Positions 22,360 to 32,205 of a stretch of 64,000 nucleotides of DNA are shown in pieces; position 1 is the first letter of the stretch, and each line of letters begins with the position of its first letter. The notes under the pieces were generated by a model that did not search any database, had not been told where the DNA came from, and worked only from the letters and a program-made list of their open reading frames with translations. The position numbers and the translations under genes are program-made. The stretch comes from Zygaena filipendulae (taxonomy: Eukaryota > Arthropoda > Insecta > Lepidoptera > Zygaenidae): assembly GCA_907165275.2 (NCBI GenBank), contig OU015665.1, forward strand, positions 3,720,001-3,784,000, in the 5' to 3' direction.

Positions 22360-23670
22360 ATGAGTAATTTCGACGATATTTTATTTGAATTAACACCACC
22401 AGAACTCAGTATAATTGCACAAAATGCTTCGGAGAACATTTTACCGGAAAAGTCAAAAAGTCGCTACATATCTACATACGACGAATTTATTGCGTGGAGA
22501 GAAGAGAAAAAAGCAAATAGTTTTTCAGAAAATGTTATGTTGGCATACTTCTCCGAACTCTCAGCAAAATTAAAACCTTCTACGTTATGGTCGAGGTTTT
22601 CGATGATAAAAAGTATGCTGAAAATAAGGAACAACGTGGATATAAGTGAATATCCAAAACTAAATGCTTTCTTAAAACGACAATCAGACGGTTTTACAAC
22701 TAAAAAGTCGAAAATATTAACATCGAATGAAGTGGAAAGGTTTTTGAACGAAGCTCCCGATGATCGTTATTTGGCCACAAAGGTAATTTATTAATAAATG
22801 CTTATATTTTTCTTTAGTATTCAGTTTAAGAAATCGCAAAATACAGTCAACATATTATTATTTAAGAAAATATTAATGAAATCCCTTTTTTTGTAGGTTG
22901 CGCTGATTTTTGGAGTTGTTGGAGCTTGCCGCAGAGAGGAGTTAGCCAATATTACTTTAAAAGATATTGAAGCCCATGGAAAAATGCTACTGATCAAGAT
23001 TCCGAATACAAAAAATAAGATACCGAGAAGTTTTGTTGTTGAAGGAGATTTTCTAAGAATAGTGCAAAAATATATGAATCAGCGGTCTCAAAAAGCAAAA
23101 ACCGACCGTTTTTTCCAAAATTATCAAAAAGGGAAGTGTACAGCTCAAGCAATCGGGATAAACAAATTTGGTAATATGCCAAAAGAAATAGCTACGTTTC
23201 TTGGCCTGCCGGATGCTGAGTATTATACTGGGCACAGCTTCAGGAGGACCTCTGCTACATTATTCGCAGATTCAGGAGCCAATTTGATGTCCTTAAAGCG
23301 ATTAGGAGGTTGGAAATCAGACAAAGTTGCAGAAGGCTATATTGCTGATTCATTAAACAACAAACTAGAAACTGGGAAAAAAATCACACAATCCATTAAT
23401 TTAAAGTCCAGTCCGTCTCCTTCACATGACAATACTGAAGAGAATGTTCGTCCATCTACCTTCGTTGATAATGATAATTTATCAGATCCAATTCCATCAA
23501 CTAGCAAACGCCATTGTGTAACACCTTTGACAAATATACATGAACAATCATACGAAATTAATAATAGTTTGTCTCAAACAGTAAATATGCAACCTAAAAC
23601 TTCTCCGGTTAGTATAAATAACTGTACCAATTTTAATGTATATGTAAATTATAACTTTTATAAGAAATAA
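22360..23670 (+). CDS. Crypton-type tyrosine recombinase, two exons
   Basis: Exon 1 (22360-22782) and exon 2 (22897-23670) join in phase 0 across a 114-bp GT-AG intron. They give about 398 residues. Residues 1-140 form a SAM-like N-terminal core-binding region (YISTYDEFIAWREEK). Residues 142-300 are the tyrosine recombinase catalytic domain: R153 in GACRREEL, the NTKNK hairpin near 177-182, HSFR with H254 and R257, W280 in GGWKS, and the nucleophile Y289, nine residues after W280 as expected. A polar Ser/Pro/Asn tail of about 95 residues ends in a short N/Y-rich motif. The family cuts and rejoins DNA through a 3'-phosphotyrosine bond; Cryptons mobilise this way. The ATG at 22360 has A at -3. 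A longer upstream frame (from 22243) is likely 5' UTR. The gene could be a live transposon or a domesticated copy; no element ends are certain. Confidence 0.8.
22783..22896 (+). other. Predicted intron in the recombinase gene
   Basis: The donor is AAG|GTAATT at 22783. The acceptor is a T-rich tract ending ttttttgtag at 22896. The length of 114 bp is a multiple of three, but in-frame stops (taataaatg soon after the donor) mean it must be removed. Exon 2 then resumes with VALIFGVVGACRREEL, which carries the first catalytic arginine. Confidence 0.75.
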
Positions 23671-23671
23671 A
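23666..23671 (+). terminator. Poly(A) signal overlapping the stop codon
   Basis: AATAAA overlaps the TAA stop (23668-23670) of the recombinase. A GT/T-rich stretch (gtttattgtgtttttatt) follows at 23681. Together they form a very compact 3' end, suggesting the mRNA ends within about 30 nt of the stop. Confidence 0.5.
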
Positions 23672-23754
23672 TTATTAGTTGAGTTTATTGTGTTTTTATT
23701 ATTTTATTCAATTGCTTCATTTTTTCGCAACTGTATTAAAAATAGTTGTTCAGT

Positions 23755-23872
23755 ACACGTGCGGAACCGTCATTGCAAAGAGTTCCGACTGTCAACCCTC
23801 ACCTTCGGCTGCGCCTCGGCTCGGGTCGACATTTGTCGGAACTCTTTGCAATGACAGCCTTTCCGCACTTGT
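23755..23872. repeat. Large imperfect palindrome after the recombinase
   Basis: Left arm 23755-23789 and right arm 23835-23872 pair nearly perfectly: 21 bp around gtcattgcaaagagttccga are identical, and gtgcggaa recurs further out. The 45-bp loop is GC-rich (ccttcggctgcgcctcggct). It lies about 85 bp after the recombinase stop. It could be the binding or end region of the element, a small MITE, or an independent foldback. Confidence 0.75.
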
Positions 23873-23906
23873 AACGAAATATACTATTTTCATTCAAGCG
23901 CGCAAC

Positions 23907-23948
23907 TTTTTACAAACCAAGCACTGTAGAGAGTTTGGTTTGTAAAAA
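23907..23948. repeat. Perfect 14-bp hairpin
   Basis: TTTTTACAAACCAA at 23907-23920 pairs exactly with TTGGTTTGTAAAAA at 23935-23948 around a 14-nt loop (gcactgtagagagt). It follows the larger palindrome closely and could belong to the same structure. Confidence 0.75.
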
Positions 23949-24113
23949 TTTTCATGAACCAATATAAAAGATAATTTTCTTTTCCAAAGCCTTGGAACTT
24001 TACTTGGTGACCGCCTCCGAAATTAAGGGCTGGGCACGCACCTGCTTATATCTACATATCATTAACAAAGATTATTATTATTCAATTTTATTGTGTAGGT
24101 CACGGTGTAGGTA

Positions 24114-24268
24114 CTAGTTGTTTCCCGCGGTGTCACCCGGGCTAGTTTTGATGTTCCCGTGGAAATTTCGGTATAAAAAGTAGCTTTCTATAAGTATTTT
24201 TGAAATCAGTCCAGTAGTTTATTCGTAACGAACATACAAAAATACAAACCTTTACTCTTTATATTACG
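24114..24268 (-). mobile_element. Helitron-like element, diverged
   Basis: CTAG is at 24114-24117, followed by ttgtttcccgcggtgtcaccc. The interior (gaaatcagtccagtagttta) and the 5' part are degenerate. Confidence 0.55.
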
Positions 24269-24513
24269 AGCTATTTAGTGTAATATGTGCTTTTACAAAG
24301 GTCATCTTTAATTGTTTATCGGTAGTAGTAATAAGCTAATAACTAATCGATAGTATTTACCATTGATACTATTCGACCACGAGTTGCAGCGTCTGTTCGT
24401 GACATTTCGCTCCCTATATTTAAGTGGAACTCCATCTTAAACATGCCTTAAGAAGTTTCGCTTCAAAAATCTCGTGGAAATGAACCAACTCTACCGTATT
24501 TTTGTTGCTCTCC

Positions 24514-24615
24514 GTACAGTCAGCATCAAATATGTAGAGATTTTTATCAGTAGTATATTGCAATGCAATTCAACGGCTGTCAAAAGTGATTACGTATTTC
24601 TGATACTAACTGTAC
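24514..24615. mobile_element. Small MITE with GTACAGTCAGCATC ends
   Basis: The ends gtacagtcagcatcaaatat and, inverted, gtacagttagtatcagaaat are inverted repeats of a 102-bp unit. A second member of the same length class lies at 30461-30576. Non-coding. Confidence 0.6.
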
Positions 24616-24708
24616 ACTGACCGTTGCTAATAAATTCCCGATAACAGACATTGACGAATAACAAATGGGAAATTTGTGGGAAATGGATTCGGGTGTCCAA
24701 ACGAGCTG

Positions 24709-24714
24709 TCAGTT
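24709..24714 (+). promoter_or_regulatory. Initiator-like TCAGTT
   Basis: TCAGTT followed by cggtcgacgcggttcaacaa resembles the start region of many insect genes. It stands in a GC-richer, unique-looking stretch (24660-24790). There is no TATA box 30 bp upstream and no coding exon follows nearby. A pattern match only. Confidence 0.22.
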
Positions 24715-25245
24715 CGGTCGACGCGGTTCAACAACGATATTGGCCGTTCTGTTCACAAAGTTCCATTGTTTACAGATCGTTGTTTCGTTATCACAGTGAT
24801 TGTAACCATTAAGTATTGTTTCAAATTTAAGTAACTAGTGCGTTGTCTGATTCAAAATTTAAATTGATATAATTATGTAGATACCTATGTCAAAAATATA
24901 CTTATACTTTGACCTATACGAACATAATGGTAGACCAAAATATATTCAAAAATAGAGAAAGCTTTTTATATTCGAGAAACATTATCTCATGCCGGCTTTG
25001 ATTACGTTAAGATATTTTTTAGATTTTCATAATCAACTCATAAAAGATTCTTCTGAGTGTTTGTTACGTATACAATCTTTGTGAAATACAATTTAATTTT
25101 AATTCAAAAGAAAGTGAAACAACAGGCTAACGATCTAAATAGCGTCTACAAGATGTCATAAAGTTCAACTATAGTGTAATTAATCCTAAAATAAAAACAG
25201 ATTTCATTTAAAATGTGCATTTATTATTTTATTTTAAGCGATTGG

Positions 25246-25385
25246 TCAGAAAGTCCCCAAACTCGCCCGATGGAAAGCGACGAAACGGGCTAAAGTGTTA
25301 TACGCTTGTCAAATCAATACCTATTCACTCTAGTGTTGAAGAGGGCCAAATTACAGCTTTGCAGCAACACAGACACCTATAAAGT
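25246..25385 (-). mobile_element. 3' UTR fragment related to the intact retrotransposon
   Basis: The sequence from ctcgcccgatggaaagcgac through atacctattcactctagtgt parallels the 3' UTR at about 2512-2585 (ctcgcctgatggtaagcgac, atgcctatttactcttgcc). It is a 5'-truncated, diverged copy of the same or a sister family. Confidence 0.55.
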
Positions 25386-25587
25386 TCTCTTAAAGCTGAT
25401 GGAGGATAACGCTTTAGCGCCTTTTTTAAACGGCACCTGACGTCACTCAACGATTATTTACGCCCTGCCGCCAGTGTGGTCGCCGGGGCGGAAATTATTG
25501 CGTCATTAATTCAACATTCCACTTTACTGACACGACGCTTTTTTCCTGAAAATATTGTCCGGCTGCTTTATCTATACTATCTATAGT

Positions 25588-25775
25588 TCTATACTAATAT
25601 TATAAAGAGAAAATATGGAATTTTTGTGTTTGTTTGCAATGGATGAACTTTTGAAAAAAAATATTCACTTATAGGAAAATATGTACAGTATTCCTAAGTA
25701 ACATAAGTTACTTTTATCCCAGAATTCCCACGGGAACTCCAAAATTCACGGTGAAAATCGTGGGGGATCGACTAG
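25588..25775 (+). mobile_element. Helitron-like element
   Basis: It starts TCTATACTAATATTATAAAG and ends with an AT-mutated hairpin (cacggtgaaaatcgtgg) and CTAG at 25772-25775 followed by T. The paired changes in the hairpin keep partial pairing. Confidence 0.65.
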
Positions 25776-26385
25776 TTTATTTAATAACTGCGCAAATTGG
25801 AGCGGCGCTGGCGCCACAACCACTCTAACTACGGTTCAACTGTCGATAAAAGTTACACTTCTCTTGCCGAGAACCGATTCCGATGTGAAAAATAACCAAA
25901 ATTCGCTCTGGAACTCTGTATTATAAATAATTACCTTCTAGAAGAACTTTTTATATGACCGTGAAAAAAGGATAAAAATCCGTTGCGTACCTATACCTAC
26001 GTTTATAACTAAAAACTAGCGTAGCTAGCTAGACAAAAAGTCAGCAATCATGTTTTATAGTATTCTGAGATATAAACTTGTTTTTCAAGTATATAAATCT
26101 TTAGGGACAAGGTATGCTTATCAATCTGCCCTACTTTGTTTCGGGGTTAACTTTGTAATCGGCCAAAACCGTCGTTTAAATCTATGTGTAGGTACTATAC
26201 TTACCTAATACAATAACTTTCCGTGCTTTCGTGCTCATCCAATGCATTTTCTTTGTCGTCTTCGAGCATCGCACTGAAAGTTGATATGCAACAAACAGTT
26301 TGTTCCTTTTCTTTGCTTAGAAAACATCCTTCACTTGCGGTTAGTAGTTAATCCTTCAGGAAAGAGCTGGCGGTCCGTGCAACCT

Positions 26386-26401
26386 GGTTGCCATAGCAAC
26401 C
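26386..26401. promoter_or_regulatory. Palindromic RFX X-box
   Basis: GGTTGCCATAGCAACC contains GTTGCC-AT-AGCAAC, a perfect match to the inverted-repeat X-box bound by RFX transcription factors, which in animals drive ciliary genes. It sits in an apparently unique stretch (26340-26480) between repeats. No start site or exon is visible beside it, so function is inferred from the motif alone. Confidence 0.4.
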
Positions 26402-26601
26402 GGAACTAATTGCCTATCGATTTTCGCTGGTGATAGATGCGCTTGGGAAAGATCCCGCCGCTTGTCTGTTTGTCGGGGGTCCAACAAAAACTGTTGATTG
26501 ATAGTTATGAATAACGCTTGGTTTACCATTTTTATAATGATAAATACGTAGTTCTTGGTGAATTCTTCATCTCACGCCATTTATAATTATTATAGAAATA
26601 A

Positions 26602-26827
26602 CTAGCTGTCCCGCGCGGTTTCACCCGCGATAATTTCGAATTTTTCCATACGAACTTTGTAACTGCTTTTCATCCCCTTAGGGTAAAAAATCCTTTCTTA
26701 TCGAATGCCTACGTCAAACTTACAAAGAACACACCCTGCAAGTTTCAGATCTCTACGATCAGCGGTTTAGGCTGTGCGTTGATCCATTAGTCATTCAGGA
26801 CAAAGCATTTTATACGTATAAGTAGAT
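26602..26827 (-). mobile_element. Helitron-like element, third interior type
   Basis: CTAG and the hairpin (gcgcggtttcacccgcg) are followed by an interior with ctacgatcagcggtttaggc and gtcattcaggacaaagcatt. The same interior recurs at 41484-41804. Confidence 0.65.
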
Positions 26828-27533
26828 AGTGGCCAGTTTATTTATTTTTTGTATTATCTATTTTAATTGATATCCGTCTTTATATCTATTAATTTTCATT
26901 TATACCTCGTAATTTTGCAACCGCTACCAAATATTTTAATAAATAAATTTACTGTGTCTCAAAGATTATATTTGATTTTTTTTTATATTTCCCCGCATAG
27001 TCTCTTCTTTCCTTCGCACTGAACTAAAAGAAAAACCGATTTGACGGTAAAGGATGCCTTGGACCTTTTTAAATAAAAATATAATTAATTATTAAATCAG
27101 TTTACGACTGACGAAAAGATCACTTTACATAGTAGGTAGGTATGTAGGTATTTAATAAATTATATTTAGACGAATTGAGCTCGTTCTTCTTTTGCTGAAA
27201 CCTGTAAGAAAGTGTAAGAAATGCCTGTATAAATTATTAAAATCATCCTTATTACTTTTCCTTCCAAGAACCGAATAATTTCTGTTTAACTTCAAAGCTG
27301 AGTTTATTTGAATGAATATGGTCTTATTTTGAATAAGTTACCGTTTTAGATCAATATCTTTTGTAACTTGTTATTCAGCATTTCATAGATTCTGCGCATT
27401 ACTATATTTCGCTTTAGTTCCTGCTGCTTTGTTTTATTTTCTGATAGGTTAAAAATTAGTAATTTTTGTGTCTGTGTCTGTGTTTTTTTTACCATCCAAA
27501 TCCGGTCATCTTCACAAAACTTTTATTTATTAA

Positions 27534-27700
27534 CTAGCTGTTCCCCGCGGTTTCACCCGCGTTAATGTCGGAGTTCCCGCGGGAATTCTGAGATGATAAG
27601 TATCCTAAGTAACTCCTTATAACATTGGCTATCTGCGAGTGAAAGTCCCTTCTAAATTGGTCCAAAGATTAGCCGGAACAAACATACAGGCAGACAGAGA
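27534..27700 (-). mobile_element. Helitron-like element
   Basis: CTAG at 27534-27537 is followed by ctgttccccgcggtttcacc and cccgcgggaattc. The distal part has the aacatacaggcagacagag run. The 5' end is lost in A-rich DNA. Confidence 0.6.
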
Positions 27701-27735
27701 AAAAAAAAATGATTTTTTGATTTATAATTATTTAT

Positions 27736-27785
27736 TTTCATTTAATTTCATTTCATTTAATTTAATTTCATTTCATTTCATATTT
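27736..27785. repeat. (TTTCA)n/(TTTAA)n simple repeat
   Basis: A run of TTTCATTTAATTTCATTTCA-type pentamers follows the Helitron-like copy. A similar run is at 22163-22203. Confidence 0.7.
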
Positions 27786-27872
27786 ATACCGTATATAATT
27801 TCGTATGCATTTAGTGAAAAGCTGTTAATTTGAAATTACAAACAGACAGAAACTTCAATTTCATTTATATTT

Positions 27873-27925
27873 ATAGATTTTTATTCTTTATTGCACAGTA
27901 CGTACAAATGGCTTTTACTTTTATA
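27873..27925 (-). mobile_element. LINE 3' tail fragment
   Basis: ttattctttattgcacagta followed by cgtacaaatggc matches the tail family at 46410-46505 and 63863-64000. Confidence 0.5.
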
Positions 27926-28491
27926 ATACCTATTTTAATGTTAGTACCTATTATTATATGTTAATAATATTTCTTTGAAACGGCTCTCATGATTTTGATA
28001 CAATTTTGTATACCTACATATGTATTATGTATACCTACTTATGCATATCTAGAATCGGACAAATAGGATACTTTTCAACCGTATAAAGTTTCGAAAGAAC
28101 CTTTCAACTCACGCGGCCGATTCCGCGGGGATGAGCTAGCTTACCAACGGTTTACAAAGGGTCTCTGTGCATCCCAGAAAACGTCTCCGTGCGTAAAATA
28201 CTGTTAACCTTAACAAGTTATTTCCCAGCTACGGAAAGGACGTCGTCACATACAATCATTTATCTTATGGATAAGAATTTGTGAAACTATCGGATAGAAC
28301 ACGCCTGTCGCCCATTAAATAAGGGATAAAGCAATCCTTTATTGTTTGTTTCCTACGCTCTTGTTTCGGGAACAATTTGTCTTGGCGATTAATTGTCGGG
28401 TCTGTTTATTTCCACATTAGCTGTTCCATGGTTATAAATTGCTTATGTATATAACTTCTTTATTAATTTGCTGAAAAAATTTATATCTTTA

Positions 28492-28690
28492 CTAGCTGTG
28501 CCCCGCAGTTTCACCCGCGGTAATTTCGGAGTTCCGGCGGGAATTCCGGGAGAAAAAGTATCCTATGTCCTTCTCTGTACCCCTGACAACGTGCATGCCA
28601 AATTTCATCCAAATCCGTTCAGCCGTTTTTGCGTGATTGAGTAACAAACATCCAAACATCCACACTTTCACATTTATAATATTAGTAGGA
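28492..28690 (-). mobile_element. Helitron-like element, full-length 199-bp exemplar
   Basis: On the minus strand it runs from TCCTACTAATATT to CTAG with A and T flanks. Length and ends are identical to the plus-strand copy at 37057-37255. The interior has catgccaaatttcatccaaa and ccgttcagccgtttttgcgt. Confidence 0.85.
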
Positions 28691-28700
28691 TAGTAGGACT

Positions 28701-28913
28701 ATGCACTTCACTGCGTATTATAAAACAAAGTCCTTTGCCACATCTGTTTGTCTGTCTGTCGGTTCGCGATAAACTTAAAACTACTGAACGGATTTTCATG
28801 CAGTTTTAACCAAGAGATAGACTGATTCTAGAGGACGGTTTAAAGGTATAGCTTATTCTGGAATTCCCGCGGGAACTCCTAAATTACCGTGGGTGAAACC
28901 GGAGGACAGCTAG
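28701..28913 (+). mobile_element. Helitron-like element
   Basis: It lies just beyond the preceding copy in opposite orientation. (GTCT)n, aactactgaacggattttca and a worn hairpin (accgtgggtgaaaccggagg) precede CTAG at 28910-28913. The 5' end is not the usual TC...TAATATT. Confidence 0.6.
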
Positions 28914-28950
28914 TATTTTTATAAATAAGGTTTTCTATTTTTAGTACCTA

Positions 28951-29087
28951 TCCTAATATTATAAATGCGAATGTATGTTTGTTACGCTTCCACACCTTAA
29001 CTGTAAGAAATGCATAGGGTAATTTTATCCGGTAATTTCCGTAGAACACCCGAAATTAAATCCGGATAAAACTGCAGGGAGCAGCTA
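28951..29087 (+). mobile_element. Helitron-like element, shortened
   Basis: It starts TCCTAATATTATAAATGCGA and ends CTAG at 29084-29087 followed by T. The interior is only about 137 bp and the hairpin is largely degraded. Confidence 0.6.
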
Positions 29088-29379
29088 GTAGGTACATCCA
29101 CAATTGGCTGTTTCCAGAAGTTATACCCCTTTTCGTCCCCTTAGCGGTTTAATTACTAAAAGCACTAAGAAGTTCTCTCCAGCATGGCAGCGTTACAAAA
29201 GACGAGTCAGTATTAGAAGAGAAAGCCAACGGCGAAAAGGAACCTCGTGCATAATTTCAAGATTCTAGACCTAGCTGCTTGGGCTGTGCATTGTTTGGAG
29301 GGCGGTCAGTCAGTCAGTCACAATACTGATTTAGATTGACAAATAATAATAATCTTTATTTCTTTCAATAATTACAATA

Positions 29380-29425
29380 ATTATTAGAATAGAATAAAAT
29401 AGAATAGAATAGAATTGAATTGAAA
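29380..29425. repeat. (AGAAT)n simple repeat
   Basis: A run of agaatagaataaaatagaat pentamers drifts into gaattgaattga. Confidence 0.7.
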
Positions 29426-29489
29426 AAAGTTTATTTGATACCATAAAGATAAAATAATTAGACTTACTTGTATCCCACTTATATTCTAA

Positions 29490-29719
29490 CTAGCTGTCCC
29501 CCGCGATTTCATCCGCAGTAATTTCGGAGTTCAAGCGGAGGTTACGGGAAAAAAGTACTCTATGTCCTTCAGTTCCCGAGGAAATTCCGGGATAAAAACT
29601 ATCCTATCTTTTAAGTTGGACTATTTTATGAATGGTTACAAAATTTTATCAAAATCCGTTCAGTAGTTTCGGAATTCATCGCGGACAAACAACGTGACAC
29701 GTGATTTATATATATTAGA
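29490..29719 (-). mobile_element. Helitron-like 230-bp element, tandem copy 1
   Basis: CTAG at 29490-29493 and, at the other end, a minus-strand start TCTAATATATATAAATCACG. The next copy begins at the following base. The interior includes aaaatccgttcagtagtttc and catcgcggacaaacaacgtg. Confidence 0.8.
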
Positions 29720-29949
29720 CTAGCTGTGCCGCGCGATTTCATCCGCGGTAATTTCGGAGTTCCCGCGGAGGTTGCGGGAAAAAAGTACTGTATGTCCTTC
29801 AGTTCCCGAGGGAATTCCGGGATAAAAACTATCCTATCTTTTAAGTTGGACCATTTTATGAATGGTTACAAAATTTTATCAAAATCCGTTCAGTAGTTTC
29901 GGAGTCCATCGCGGACAAACAACGTGACACGTGATTTATATATATTAGA
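29720..29949 (-). mobile_element. Helitron-like 230-bp element, tandem copy 2
   Basis: It has the same length and structure as copy 1, joined head to tail without a spacer. The two differ by few substitutions, so the duplication is recent. Direct end-to-end tandems are a known outcome of rolling-circle transposition. Confidence 0.8.
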
Positions 29950-30230
29950 TTTTAAAATGAAAAGTATGAGTGCTGTTTGTCATGATTCTGTAGTCCTTCT
30001 AAGTTAACTTATGACATGTTTCAATTTCAATTTAGTTCTTTTTAGTTGAGATTTCTTATTTCATTATAACCATAATTATATCTATACAATACTGCAATAT
30101 TATTAACACCAATATTTTGTAACTGTCAACCATGTTTCTGGAAGTTATTTCAATTTCGATCCAGGTCGTTTATGGCACATATTATTATATCAATGACTTA
30201 CACAGATTGATGTTTGTCTCTAAAAACGAG

Positions 30231-30348
30231 GCCCTCTCACGGGCCCCGAGAGCTCCTCTCTGAAATAATGAGGGAAAACAAAAGACGAGCCGAGATAACT
30301 AAGACCTCAACTTCAAAGCACACCGGGCGCCGCGAGCCGCCTATGCTA
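30231..30348 (+). CDS. Candidate coding exon of unknown gene
   Basis: This GC-rich island in AT-rich DNA has an open frame reading RPSHGPRELLSEIMRENKRR followed by AEITKTSTSKHTGRREPPML. It is bounded by a possible acceptor (pyrimidine-rich tgtttgtctct, then AG at 30229-30230) and a good donor (CTA|GTGAGT at 30349). Composition is charged and balanced, unlike the chance frames nearby. I do not recognise a domain. It could be one exon of a gene whose other exons lie outside, or a repeat-derived frame. Confidence 0.3.
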
Positions 30349-30460
30349 GTGAGTCTTTTTAACACGTCAAATCTCATTGTATTTTTATGTAGAAATCTAT
30401 CTATTAATAACACTACGTCTCAAAACCGTAAAGTAATGAACGAGTAAAAGACATCGCCAT

Positions 30461-30576
30461 GTACAGTCACCATCAGAAATATCTAATAACTTTTGACAGT
30501 CGTTGAATCCTATTGCAATAATAATAAAGCTCAAAACTGATTAAAGTGTTCACATTATATTTGATGCTGACTATAC
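30461..30576. mobile_element. Small MITE with GTACAGTCA ends, second copy
   Basis: The ends gtacagtcaccatcagaaat and, inverted, gtatagtcagcatcaaatat match the termini of the 24514-24615 unit. The interior has cttttgacagtcgttgaatc, which corresponds to the inverted interior of that unit. Confidence 0.6.
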
Positions 30577-30940
30577 TGCGTAAATTTCACAGACTCACGC
30601 CCACAACGACATTTTTGCTAGGCTCACAAGGAGGCCCGTAATGCGACGCTTTTGATAGAGAAAATGCTTAGTCCAGTCTTGGCAAAACCTCAGAGCGTCA
30701 GCATGCAATAGTACATTGTTATCCTAGGGGTGAAAGTAAAGTAAGTCTTTCTCCCGAGGGTAACACTGTGCTTTTCATTACGAATGCAAGGAAAGTCAAA
30801 ATAAAAATAGGAATTAGCTAAAGAAAAAATGAGTGAAGATCGGATAGTCGCTTGACACTTTCCCACCTATTTCTTTTTCTTTGGTCGGCTAGCTATTCAG
30901 CCAGTATTTTTTATTTACATTGTGGCGACCTAAAAAAAAT

Positions 30941-30976
30941 ATTTTCTTTAATTATTAAGTATTAATTAAAGAAAAT
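30941..30976. repeat. AT-rich palindrome within a local duplication
   Basis: ATTTTCTTTAATTA at 30941-30954 pairs with TAATTAAAGAAAAT at 30963-30976. It sits between two direct copies of ataggaattag..aagaaaaa.tgagtgaa (about 30804-30837 and 30988-31020). Confidence 0.6.
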
Positions 30977-31554
30977 AAAAAAATATAAATAGGAATTAGT
31001 TTAAGAAAAAGTGAGTGAATTTTATTTTAATTAATACCTACTTAAACTTTACGTTATTTCAATTTTACATCGCGCTGGCTGTATAGAAAGTTGAAACATG
31101 GTTCAATAGAACTGTGAAAATAGACCTAGTTTTTTTTTAATAATTTGACAGTTGTCAGTTGAAAGCGATTCTCCCTAGGGCTGAAAAGGGTTACTTTCAA
31201 CCCGCTTTTCAGGCAACTTCAGACCTACTTTCCGAGTATGAGTAATGAAAAAGTTTTTGCAAACGTTGCCTCTCCAGATTCACTTCAAAATAATTTCAAC
31301 GCAAAATAATAAAATATTATTTATGTTAATATTGTACTCAAGGTTTCACAATAATCCACACAATTTCGTGAGAATTTAAATTTGCTGATTATTATAAATT
31401 AACTAAAGAAAGTTGTGGATTCTAAAAGTGCAGTTATGTAGTTTTCTTCGGGAAGTGCGTTATTAGATACTTAATAATAGATTGTAGTTGTGGCGAGGAC
31501 TGTGGAAAGTATGTCAAAGCATTGATAAAAAAAAAATTAACAAAAAAAAATTTT

Positions 31555-31772
31555 TTCTTATAATTTTTGAAGAGTTCCCTCGATTTCTCCAAGATCCCAT
31601 CATCAGATCTGGACTTGGTGGCAATGGGACCTAATTGGGAGGATACCCTTTCAAACAATAAAGAATTTTTCAAATCGGTCCAACCGTCTTCGAGTAATCG
31701 GTGAACATACATAAAAAAAACACATACATACAATCGAACATAGAACCTCCTCCTTTTTGGAAGTCGGTTAAA
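31555..31772. repeat. Interspersed repeat with ccctcgatttctccaagatc
   Basis: I recognise ccctcgatttctccaagatc, ccatcatcagatctggactt and gaacctcctcctttttggaa as a widespread lepidopteran repeat. The 99-codon minus-strand frame across it (31434-31733) is therefore not a host gene. The element class is not clear to me. Confidence 0.55.
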
Positions 31773-32001
31773 AATAACTAGTTGAAAGCTTTATGTGTAT
31801 TTTGTGGTCGCACATCGTGAGTAGATAATTAATATTTAATGGATTGTGGTTCTTTTTTTTCTTCTAATTTTTTATTCATATCATACATTTGTGTAATTTA
31901 GTTTAAATACCTAATAGATTATTTCAGTAATAATAGCAAAATCAACTTCAACTGACGATGATATAATATAATATTATACATAATTATTTTAGTAATATTT
32001 A

Positions 32002-32205
32002 TCCATACTAATATAATAAATAGCTAAAGTTTGTGATTTTGTGAATTTTGTATTTGTGACGTTTGTAGGGGGTAACCTCTGGATCTACTGAATCGATTTT
32101 GAAAATTCTTTTGCCAATATAATGCTAATATTCCTGAGTGTCATAGGGTACTTTTTATGTTGAAATTCTCACCAGAACTCCGAAATTCCCGCGGCGATAT
32201 AATAT
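32002..32205 (+). mobile_element. Helitron-like element, 3' end lost
   Basis: It starts TCCATACTAATATAATAAAT and contains gggggtaacctctggatcta and gagtgtcatagggtac. It stops at cccgcggcgatataat without hairpin or CTAG. Confidence 0.6.

Noticed and set aside
29490..29949. CRISPR-like or satellite array
   Set aside because: Two 230-bp units with Helitron ends and no spacers in a eukaryotic sequence are tandem transposons.
31434..31733. 99-codon minus frame as a host gene
   Set aside because: It lies across a known type of dispersed repeat, and both of its ends are low complexity.
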